DNA of 15,008 bases, taken from assembly GCA_944323095.1 (NCBI GenBank), contig CALURE010000028.1:1-15008 (forward strand), written 5' to 3'. The notes under the pieces are model-generated. The model was not told the DNA's origin. It did not search any database and saw only the letters and a program-made list of their open reading frames with translations. This document shows, in pieces, positions 1-5,794 of this stretch. A program made the position numbers and the translations under genes. The stretch's first letter is position 1, and each line of letters starts with the position of its first letter. The DNA is from Candidatus Gastranaerophilales bacterium. GTDB taxonomy: Bacteria; Cyanobacteriota; Vampirovibrionia; Gastranaerophilales; Gastranaerophilaceae.

Positions 1-36
1 CAAATAAGTTACTTTTGTGCGAAGCACCTATAACAG

Positions 37-62
37 CTTGCCTTCCGGGCTTCTTGACTTCC
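37..62 (-). repeat. Short dispersed repeat, copy 1 (inverted relative to 10565-10590)
   Basis: The reverse complement of this stretch matches 10565-10590 at 23 of 26 positions by eye; the shared core is CCGGAAGGCAAG. Both copies are intergenic and lie next to other repeat elements, so this looks like a small dispersed intergenic repeat rather than coding sequence. No function is evident. Confidence 0.6.
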
Positions 63-71
63 GTCGGCCAA

Positions 72-149
72 TATAGCTTATCCTCTAATCCTCCTCCTAT
101 CTTCTAATTATCCCTCACCCCAGCTCTCTCCCATGGGAGAGGAAGTATT
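72..149 (-). repeat. Long intergenic palindromic repeat, left copy
   Basis: The reverse complement of this region aligns over about 80 bases, with few mismatches and short gaps, to 14907-14990. It contains the perfect 16-bp palindrome CTCTCCCATGGGAGAG near 126-141, next to the motif AGCTGGGGTGAGGG on the opposite strand. Similar CTCTCCC/GGGAGAG plus CTGGGGTGAGGG elements are widespread intergenic repeats in many bacteria, from general knowledge. The two copies face each other across the whole gene block, but no transposase accompanies them. Confidence 0.8.
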
Positions 150-195
150 CTGTCATCCATTATAGCCTGCCCTGAATTTATTTCAGAGGTGACAG
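150..195. repeat. Nested palindromic intergenic element (GTCATCC...GGTGAC type)
   Basis: An outer stem CTGTCA (150-155) pairs with TGACAG (190-195), and an inner hairpin CTGAA (172-176) pairs with TTCAG (182-186) around TTTAT. The core CCTGAATTTATTTCAG is related to the perfect hairpin at 4149-4167 (CCCCGAA-TTTAT-TTCGGGG), also followed by TGAC. This matches a familiar class of dispersed bacterial palindromes. It may act as an RNA hairpin but has no proven role. Confidence 0.65.
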
Positions 196-203
196 ATCCG
201 TAG

Positions 204-229
204 GGTGGGATAAGCAAAGCGTTCCCACC
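204..229. repeat. Inverted repeat GGTGGGA / TCCCACC
   Basis: Arms GGTGGGA (204-210) and TCCCACC (223-229) are perfectly complementary around a 12-base loop, forming a stable GC-rich hairpin in an otherwise AT-rich region. It sits in the same repeat cluster as the elements at 72-195. With those repeats and the promoter near 314-341, it accounts for what can be seen in the gene-free stretch 1-388. Confidence 0.6.
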
Positions 230-313
230 TTATAAAGTTCTCCTCTAAATGTATGATTTTTTCTGTTTCACGTATATATTTATAAATTAGTACCGTATAA
301 TTTTTATGTAATG

Positions 314-341
314 TTGACTTTTCAAAAAACATTATTATAAC
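314..341 (+). promoter_or_regulatory. Predicted sigma-70-type promoter for the 416-aa gene
   Basis: TTGACT at 314-319 is followed after 16 bases by TATAAC at 336-341. The start would fall near 348, giving a leader of about 40 bases with AAGGAG at 374-379 before the ATG at 389. The -35 region also sits inside an imperfect inverted repeat (AATGTT...AACATT, 310-333), which could be an operator. Confidence 0.55.
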
Positions 342-388
342 TAAAAGCGTAAGGTAGTAATTTTATATTTAAGAAGGAGAGTAACCCC

Positions 389-1639
389 ATGGGTATGGCA
401 GCTTCACAGGCAAGATATTTAGGTTTAACCGCAAGAAAAACCAATGTTGAATACGAAGGTCAGCAGATAAATCAGGCACGTACCGCGCTTGCAAATCAGA
501 GTGCTAACACTTTCAATGAACTGTTGGCGCTTGAAGTTCCTACAGCCCCGAGTACTCAGGATTATACGACACTTCAATATTCATATCAGGATGGCGCATA
601 TGGTGAAACAATTACTGAAATGACAGAAATTACTAATGATCCGAATTATAATTATTTAATTACCCATTATCATTATGCAGATGTATTTACAGGTGTAAAA
701 ACTAACCTGTCAAATCCTCAGGTTTTGCTTGATACCGCAGGAGTGCAGGGAACAATTGACAGAACAACGGTCACTTACGACGATGTAAATGATTCTTACA
801 CTATAAACGGAATTACTGCACAGCAGTATGACCCTTTAATTGAAGAACAGAGAACGAATTTTGAAAAAATTTGCCAGAATTATCCGGATCTGGCAAAAGA
901 AGAACCGGAAAATATTTTAACATATACAGATACTGACGGCACTGTTAAATTTACAACACGTTCGGAACTTGAAAAAGCCGCAGCAGGTACTGCAGATGCT
1001 CTTAATTATACTGTAGAGTCAGGTGTCCCAACTTATGTCGGCAACGCAGAAGTTACCGCCTATGACCCGACTGATCCCGATCAAAAAGCCGCTTATGAAG
1101 AAATTTGTGATGAATTTCCGACAGACAATTTTGCTTCTTCTGACAGTATTTATACATGGGAATTTCAGGGAAGAAGATATTACGCAAGTTTAGAGGATTT
1201 GACAGCTGCCGCAATTTCCGCGCAGGATCCTTCAAAACCCACTGAACTTCAAAATAAACTCGTCAATTATTATGCTGAAAATGTCGAAACAAAGATTGAA
1301 AGAACTCAAAGAGCATTTGTTGATTTGGATGAATCCGGACGTCCACAGTCTATAAGATATGAAGATTCAACTGCAACTTATGCACTGAAAACTGAAACAA
1401 TTACGGATCAGAATGCTTATGATGATGCTATGAACCAGTATAATTATGATATGCAGGTTTATGAAAAGAAAATTGCAGACATTAACGCAAAGACTGAAAA
1501 AATTCAAGAAGAGGACAGAACTTTAGAATTGCGTCTCAGACAGCTTGATACAGAACAGGAAGCTTTACAGACAGAGATGGAAGCAGTTAAGAAAGTTATA
1601 GATAAAAATATTGAATCTACATTTAAAACATTTGAATAA
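389..1639 (+). CDS. Conserved-ends protein with large central insert (candidate exported filament/appendage subunit)
   Basis: This 416-residue protein has no recognised catalytic domain. Residues 1-45 are polar and helix-prone, and residues about 340-416 form a charged coiled-coil-like tail ending in IDKNIESTFKTF. The same two ends occur in the 108-aa protein at 2945-3271: the first 34 residues share 13 identical positions without gaps (M1, G2, S6, Q7, R9, L11, L13, E21, Y22, Q25, I27, Q29, L34), and both tails contain IDKNI. The middle (about 50-335) is acidic and Tyr/Thr-rich and holds two repeats (about 138-200 and 216-277), each with a YDP and an E-x-IC-x-x-[YF]P motif. There is no Sec signal peptide or membrane segment. 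A good AAGGAG site lies 9 bases before the ATG. Conserved helical ends around a variable middle recall flagellin-like or needle-like subunits, but that is inference. I recognise the family only as typical of Gastranaerophilales-like genomes. Confidence 0.85.
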   Translation: MGMAASQARYLGLTARKTNVEYEGQQINQARTALANQSANTFNELLALEVPTAPSTQDYTTLQYSYQDGAYGETITEMTEITNDPNYNYLITHYHYADVFTGVKTNLSNPQVLLDTAGVQGTIDRTTVTYDDVNDSYTINGITAQQYDPLIEEQRTNFEKICQNYPDLAKEEPENILTYTDTDGTVKFTTRSELEKAAAGTADALNYTVESGVPTYVGNAEVTAYDPTDPDQKAAYEEICDEFPTDNFASSDSIYTWEFQGRRYYASLEDLTAAAISAQDPSKPTELQNKLVNYYAENVETKIERTQRAFVDLDESGRPQSIRYEDSTATYALKTETITDQNAYDDAMNQYNYDMQVYEKKIADINAKTEKIQEEDRTLELRLRQLDTEQEALQTEMEAVKKVIDKNIESTFKTFE

Positions 1640-1660
1640 TAAGTATAAGAGGTTTAAAAT

Positions 1661-2479
1661 ATGGCATACAAAAATGACAGTTATCTGGTTATTGCAAACA
1701 AATTCGGCTCTGCAAGCGGCGATGCAAAGGCAATGCTGTGGGAAACTTATGACCAGCTTCGCGATTTAACTGTTTCCGGAAACGGTCTCGGATCAGGATT
1801 TGGCGCTACCGGCGGTTTTTTATATAATCTTGCAAGTTTGTTTGCCCCGTCATCTTTTGCGACTGTTTTTGGTGCTTCTGATTCTATGAATATCCCCGGA
1901 ACTTCTTATGCTTCACAATTTAACGGCGGGTCTTCATACGGAATTGATTCTCTGTATAATTATTCCGGTTTTCCTTCCGGTGCTGCTCCTATTTCCTGGG
2001 GGCTTGACGGTTATGCAACAGGAGGAGCTGCTTCAATTGTCAGCGGCTGGGGAACTGATACAGGTGTGGCAACAGGCTATGCTTCGGGAGTTGGTGGAAT
2101 TGCTGATGTTGCAAGTGCTGCAGCCTACGGACTCGGAGCTGCAAATGGTTACGGTTTTTCTATGAAAAATATTGTTTTACCTGTCGCAGGTGTAATATCA
2201 GGCTGGGGCGGAATTATGCAGGCAGCAGCTCCATATCTTGGAGAATACGGACTTCCGGCTATTGTTATGGGAAATTTGATGCAGGGAACTTCTTCTGCCG
2301 CTCTTGCTGCATATCAAAATGTTACCGGTAACATTACGTCAAATGCAGACACCATCCTTTCTAACAAGGTGCGTAATATTGAAACGGTATGCAAAATGCT
2401 TGATACTCAGGGCGATGTTGTGAAAAAAATGCTTAAAGAATCTATCGAAGGCGACAGCAAAGCTATTCAGAACTTGTAA
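1661..2479 (+). CDS. Gly/Ala/Ser-rich protein with hydrophobic segment, function unknown
   Basis: A 272-residue protein starting 21 bases after the preceding gene, with AAGAGG 8 bases before the ATG, so probably co-transcribed with it. Residues 1-40 are soluble-looking. Residues about 40-165 are strongly enriched in Gly, Ala, Ser and Tyr. Residues about 168-220 form a moderately hydrophobic stretch broken by Gly/Pro (IVLPVAGVISGWGG, then LPAIVMGNLM). Residues 225-272 form a polar helix with a single Cys (C244). There is no N-terminal Sec signal. An internal hydrophobic patch followed by an amphipathic helix recalls type III translocator or pore-type substrates, but no specific homology is recognised. 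It could equally be a structural or surface protein. Confidence 0.75.
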   Translation: MAYKNDSYLVIANKFGSASGDAKAMLWETYDQLRDLTVSGNGLGSGFGATGGFLYNLASLFAPSSFATVFGASDSMNIPGTSYASQFNGGSSYGIDSLYNYSGFPSGAAPISWGLDGYATGGAASIVSGWGTDTGVATGYASGVGGIADVASAAAYGLGAANGYGFSMKNIVLPVAGVISGWGGIMQAAAPYLGEYGLPAIVMGNLMQGTSSAALAAYQNVTGNITSNADTILSNKVRNIETVCKMLDTQGDVVKKMLKESIEGDSKAIQNL

Positions 2480-2492
2480 AAAATTTTTACAA
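2474..2492 (+). terminator. Possible weak terminator or palindrome over the stop codon
   Basis: TTGTAAAAAATTTTTACAA is a perfect inverted repeat with 9-base arms and a single central base, overlapping the TAA stop at 2477-2479. The following bases are T-rich. The stem is all A/T apart from one G-C pair, so termination would be inefficient at best. Confidence 0.25.
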
Positions 2493-2659
2493 ATGTTGTT
2501 ATTTTATTAAAGTTTTATTTAATATTATTCGTAATAGAATATGTTAGATTATTTTGGACTGAAAAATTAAGACATGTTAAGCAAATTTTACCAAACATGG
2601 CAATATTTGTTTGTAAATTGTTTTAATATACATGTAGGTCTAAAGTAGTAAGGAGAAAA

Positions 2660-2932
2660 ATGCTTCGTGATACTTTAGAAATGAATATAAAAAGATTGTT
2701 AGATTTCTTGATATATTCAAAAAACTTTCTGATAAGGAAGAATCCTATAAAATCAATGTCAGACTCATTTGTAGAAGGTATAAAAGAGTTTTTGACAATG
2801 AACAAGAAACGAAAGATGGCGCAATACAGATTGAATTATCATCGTCATCAGTTTCAAAAAATGGAACAGTTGATTGCAGAAAACAATCAGCATACTTTCC
2901 TGAGAGGTTCAAACCTCAACGAAACAAGGTAA
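2660..2932 (+). CDS. Small basic protein, function unknown
   Basis: A 90-residue protein very rich in Lys, Arg, His, Asn and Gln. Residues 1-30 are amphipathic (LLDFLIYSKNFLIRK), and residues 48-75 form a basic helical stretch (MNKKRKMAQYRLNYHRHQFQK). It has no signal peptide or recognisable domain. The AAGGAG site at 2650-2655 lies 4 bases before the ATG, and only 12 bases separate its stop from the next gene, which has its own AAGGAAG site. This supports a real two-gene unit with the 108-aa protein. Its small size, charge and position would suit an accessory or chaperone-like partner, but this is guesswork. Confidence 0.6.
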   Translation: MLRDTLEMNIKRLLDFLIYSKNFLIRKNPIKSMSDSFVEGIKEFLTMNKKRKMAQYRLNYHRHQFQKMEQLIAENNQHTFLRGSNLNETR

Positions 2933-2944
2933 AGGAAGTTAAAA

Positions 2945-3271
2945 ATGGGATTAGTTACCTCACAAATCAGATTATTGTATCTTCAGCAGCAAAGGATTGA
3001 TCTTGAATACAAAATTCAATTGATTACCCAGACCAAGATGGGACTGTCAAAATCTGTCAGTGATTTAATGCAGGTCGGGAATGATTATGATCCGGAATCT
3101 CCTACAACGAAAATGTTGCAGCAGCGGCAGGCGAAATTAAAGGTTCTCGAACAAAAACTTGATATGCAAATGTTGCAATATCAGTCACGGTTGAAGATGA
3201 TAGATGCAGAGTATCAATCTTGTCTCGGCTTTATTGATAAGAATATTCAAAGTTCATTTACATACAGATAA
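2945..3271 (+). CDS. Short paralogue of the 416-aa protein (candidate needle/rod-like or exported subunit)
   Basis: A 108-residue, almost wholly helical, Gln-rich protein. Its first 34 residues match the 416-aa protein at 389-1639 without gaps at 13 positions, including MG, SQ, R9, EY (21-22), Q25, I27 and Q29. Its end (AEYQ...FIDKNIQSSF) matches that protein's TEME...VIDKNIESTF tail. Residues 55-95 are coiled-coil-like. It is therefore the same fold without the insert of about 300 residues. It has no Sec signal or membrane segment. The gene follows the 90-aa gene by 12 bases, and the strong terminator at 3271-3299 begins at its stop codon. The size and helical hairpin character would suit a type III needle or inner-rod subunit, though I recognise no family signature. 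Confidence 0.8.
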   Translation: MGLVTSQIRLLYLQQQRIDLEYKIQLITQTKMGLSKSVSDLMQVGNDYDPESPTTKMLQQRQAKLKVLEQKLDMQMLQYQSRLKMIDAEYQSCLGFIDKNIQSSFTYR

Positions 3272-3299
3272 AAAAACGGTTTTTAAAAAACCGTTTTTT
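3271..3299. terminator. Bidirectional intrinsic terminator
   Basis: AAAAAACGGTTTTT (3271-3284) is complementary to AAAAACCGTTTTTT (3286-3299), with T runs on both strands. It lies between the convergent ends of the 108-aa gene (+) and the 214-aa gene (-, stop at 3300-3302), so it can serve both transcripts. Confidence 0.85.
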
Positions 3300-3944
3300 T
3301 TAAATATTTGTCTGGATAAATAAACTTATTATATCATTCAGCGCTGAATACTGTTTCTGGTATTTTTGCGCTTGTCTTTCAAGAGTATTAATTTGTTTTT
3401 TATATTCCATAATAGAAGCCTGACATTCTCTTGCCGAAGTGTTAAGACTTTCCTGTACCTGCTGTGCTTCCTGTAAAACACTTTTCATTGAAATCCCGAG
3501 GGCTTCCATTGTTTGTTTTATGATTTGAGCGCCTGTTTGTTTGGAAACTCCTGCCGGAAGCTGGTTAATAAGTTGTTTTAAAACTGCAATATTTGTCGGA
3601 ATTTCAAAACCTTCCAGCTCGCCTGCAAAAGGTTCATGTACGGGCTGGCTGAATGAAGGCGGGATATTTTGGTTTGTAAAGGTGTTATGTTGAACAATAA
3701 CAGGTTCTTCATTATAATCACTGAAACCGTTATCAGGCTGCATACTGAATTTCGGAGTTTCGTCAATAAAATCGCTGCTGTTATCGCTGTATTCAACTTC
3801 CTGATTATTAATATCAGCAGAAATATTATCATCTGTTGCAGCTGCATTTTCTACAACATTTTGAATTTCCATATCAGATTGTTTTTTTAGTGCTTCAACT
3901 ATTTTTTTTCCGACACCTTCGGTTATTCTGTTACTTACCATCAT
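3300..3944 (-). CDS. Coiled-coil protein with disordered N-terminal half, function unknown
   Basis: A 214-residue protein on the minus strand. Residues 1-25 are basic and helical. Residues about 26-115 are acidic, Asn/Ser/Gln-rich and probably disordered. Residues 117-150 (from LKQLINQLPAGVSKQTG to EALGISMKSVL) look like a conserved compact helical motif, followed by a coiled coil at about 150-205 ending in a hydrophobic tip (IISLFI). The architecture suggests a cytoplasmic scaffold or cytoskeleton-like protein, and my impression is that similar C-terminal halves occur in cyanobacterial/melainabacterial relatives. Two adjacent ATGs exist: the one at 3944 sits only 2 bases from the GAGGG site, the one at 3941 sits 5 bases away, so the second may be used. 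A strong promoter lies just upstream. Confidence 0.75.
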   Translation of the reverse strand: MMVSNRITEGVGKKIVEALKKQSDMEIQNVVENAAATDDNISADINNQEVEYSDNSSDFIDETPKFSMQPDNGFSDYNEEPVIVQHNTFTNQNIPPSFSQPVHEPFAGELEGFEIPTNIAVLKQLINQLPAGVSKQTGAQIIKQTMEALGISMKSVLQEAQQVQESLNTSARECQASIMEYKKQINTLERQAQKYQKQYSALNDIISLFIQTNI

Positions 3945-3964
3945 TACCCTCTTTCTTGTTGATT

Positions 3965-3993
3965 ATTATAATATAGCAAAGAAATTATTTCAA
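3965..3993 (-). promoter_or_regulatory. Near-consensus promoter for the 214-aa gene
   Basis: On the minus strand TTGAAA (3993-3988) is followed after exactly 17 bases by TATAAT (3970-3965). Transcription would begin near 3958, leaving a short leader of about 14 bases before the AAGAGGG ribosome site and the start codons at 3944/3941. One of the best promoter matches in the window. Confidence 0.75.
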
Positions 3994-4084
3994 GAAAATT
4001 TATAAATAGTTACGAAATGCTAAGAAAATAGTAAAATTTTATAATAATGTTATAATAAAAAATATTACTGGATGTAAATTGAAA

Positions 4085-4282
4085 AAGAAAGGTGTGCTTA
4101 TCAAGCAAAAGAGGTGCGAGGGATAAGTTGAGATTTTGAAACGACCTGCCCCGAATTTATTTCGGGGATGACAAAAATACCCGAGTGCATTGACAAAACA
4201 AAGCGGCAACACTAAGATATGAAAAGTTAATGCAAGACAAATAAAAAGCGCCTCAAAAGCAGTCGTAAGCTATGGTATAAAA
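4085..4282 (+). repeat. Promoter-bearing dispersed repeat, copy A (upstream of purH)
   Basis: This element recurs at 10606-10787. The 3' 103 bases (4180-4282 against 10685-10787) match at 99 positions, and the 5' part (about 4097-4140) also matches well. The middle differs: here it holds the perfect hairpin CCCCGAATTTATTTCGGGG (4149-4167) followed by ATGAC, whereas copy B has an unrelated-looking or decayed segment. The repeat ends one base before the purH ATG. No Shine-Dalgarno sequence follows it. Its 5' end can pair CTTATC (4097-4102) with GATAAG (about 4122-4127). It fills most of the gene-free stretch 3945-4283; the rest is AT-rich DNA plus the minus-strand promoter. Confidence 0.85.
4190..4218 (+). 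promoter_or_regulatory. Promoter inside repeat copy A
   Basis: TTGACA at 4190-4195 is a perfect -35 box, followed after 17 bases by TAAGAT at 4213-4218. The predicted start near 4225 would give purH a leader of about 60 bases that lies wholly within the repeat. The spacing and both boxes are conserved in copy B (10695-10723), where three of the four differences in the 103-base block leave the boxes untouched and the other falls in the spacer or flank. Confidence 0.7.
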
Positions 4283-4283
4283 G

Positions 4284-5789
4284 ATGAAAAGAAGAGCATT
4301 TATAAGTGTATATGATAAAGCAGGGTTAATAGATTTTGCAAAAAATCTTGTAGAAAAATTTGAGTATGAAATAGTCTCCGGCGGCGATACGTATGAGCTT
4401 TTGAAAGCTGCTGATATTGAAGTTATAAATGTGTCGGAATTTTCAAATGCTTCAGGTCTTTTTTCAAAAGATTTTGATATGATAAACGAAACTATTTTAG
4501 CAGGAATTTTGAAAAATAATACTGATTCACATAGTTTCAATGAAGTTGAAAATCTTGTAATAAAATCTTTTGACATGGTTGTTGTTAATATATGTCCGTT
4601 TGAAAAGCTCGTTTTAGAAGCTAATAATATTGAAGATGTTATAAACAAAATAGATATTGCAGGTATTGCTTTACTCCGTGCAGGGGCAAAAAATTATAAG
4701 AATGTAACTGTTATTACCGATAAAGTCGATTATTATGTTGCATTAAACGCGAATGATTTCGGGCGATTAAAACTTGCAGCAAAAGCGTTTAACACAACTG
4801 CAAATTATGACAGACTGGTTTGTTCGAAACTTGCCGAACAGACAGGAGAAAAACCATTTAAAACATTTAGTTTTGAAAAAATAAAAGATATGCAGTGCGG
4901 AGAAAATTCTCATCAGCACGGGGCAATATATAAAACCGATAAAATGGTTGATTACGAAGTGGTTAACGGCAGAGAGCTGACGTTTAATAATATCTTGAAT
5001 GTAACCGAAGCTGCAAATATTGTAAGTGAATTTTATGATGTAAACAGTGTATCTATAATAAGGCACACCAAACCCTGTGGAGTTGCACTCGGACGTTCTT
5101 TATATGATGCCTATACCAAGGCTTTTGATTGTGATCCGATAAGTTCTTTTTACGGAGTTATGGGTTTTTCAAAACCTGTAGATATTGATGTTGCCAAGCA
5201 TTTAAATTCTATGGCTGTAGAGGTCGTTGTAGCCCCTGACTATGACGAAGAAGCTGTAAAACTTTTTGAAGATAATTCTGAAATTAAACTTGTAAAATTA
5301 AATACATCGTTAAGAGATTACAGACGTTTAACAGGTGAAGAAGTTATTTTAACTCCATTTGGAGCACTTGTTCAGGATAGAAACAACAGCGAACTTGATA
5401 AAGATAAATTTGAAATTGTTACAAGGGAAAAACCAACACCTGAGCAGATTGAAGATGCTGTTTTTGCCTGGAAAGTAGTAAAACATGCAAAAACAAATTC
5501 TGTTGTTATTGCAAGAGATTTTAAAACGGTTGCGATATCACAAGGGCAGACAAATGTGATTTCTGCGGTCGAATCTGCTTTAAACTATGCTTGTGACGGA
5601 GCAAAAGAAGCAGTTCTTGCATCAGATGCATTTCTTCCAGCGGAAGACTGTATTTATTCTGCAGTACAGGCAAGAATAAGTTTAATTATTCAGCCCGGCG
5701 GAGCAATAAAAGACCACAAATTAATTGAACTGTGTGATAAATACGGTATTGCGATGATTACAACCGGTATAAGAAATTACAGACAATAG
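4284..5789 (+). CDS. purH: Divergent bifunctional AICAR formyltransferase/IMP cyclohydrolase (PurH-like)
   Basis: PurH catalyses the last two steps of purine synthesis, AICAR formylation and ring closure to IMP. The 501-residue length is normal, and both halves are recognisable: the N-terminal MGS-like fold (FISVYDKAGLIDFAKNL, residues 6-22) and the C-terminal transformylase (GENSHQ 206-211, PCGVALG, SDAFLP, IIQPGGAIKD). Several key positions are changed. The cyclohydrolase motif GRVKTLHP, which holds the active-site lysine, is replaced around residues 62-70 by unrelated sequence. The tyrosine of NLYPF is cysteine (NICPF, C104). The lysine of the transformylase Lys-His pair is arginine (R260-H261). 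The lysine of AKN (K136) and the aspartate of IDI (D124) remain. It may be a transformylase with weak or lost cyclohydrolase activity. The start has no Shine-Dalgarno sequence and follows the promoter-bearing repeat directly. Its stop lies 5 bases from the convergent gene. Confidence 0.9.
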   Translation: MKRRAFISVYDKAGLIDFAKNLVEKFEYEIVSGGDTYELLKAADIEVINVSEFSNASGLFSKDFDMINETILAGILKNNTDSHSFNEVENLVIKSFDMVVVNICPFEKLVLEANNIEDVINKIDIAGIALLRAGAKNYKNVTVITDKVDYYVALNANDFGRLKLAAKAFNTTANYDRLVCSKLAEQTGEKPFKTFSFEKIKDMQCGENSHQHGAIYKTDKMVDYEVVNGRELTFNNILNVTEAANIVSEFYDVNSVSIIRHTKPCGVALGRSLYDAYTKAFDCDPISSFYGVMGFSKPVDIDVAKHLNSMAVEVVVAPDYDEEAVKLFEDNSEIKLVKLNTSLRDYRRLTGEEVILTPFGALVQDRNNSELDKDKFEIVTREKPTPEQIEDAVFAWKVVKHAKTNSVVIARDFKTVAISQGQTNVISAVESALNYACDGAKEAVLASDAFLPAEDCIYSAVQARISLIIQPGGAIKDHKLIELCDKYGIAMITTGIRNYRQ

Positions 5790-5794
5790 GTTTT

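Noticed and set aside
1..388. CRISPR array or RNA gene in the repeat-rich left end
   Set aside because: The repeats are different from each other, palindromic and not regularly spaced; no tRNA-like or rRNA sequence is seen.
4273..4281. Mini-frame ATG GTA TAA at the end of the promoter-bearing repeat, just before the gene start
   Set aside because: Conserved in both copies and possibly relevant to re-initiation, but two codons are too little to call a leader peptide, and it has no ribosome site.
4253..4648. 131-aa open frame on the minus strand over the start of purH
   Set aside because: It lies opposite a clearly homologous PurH and has low-complexity Ser/Phe/Ile composition typical of an antisense shadow.
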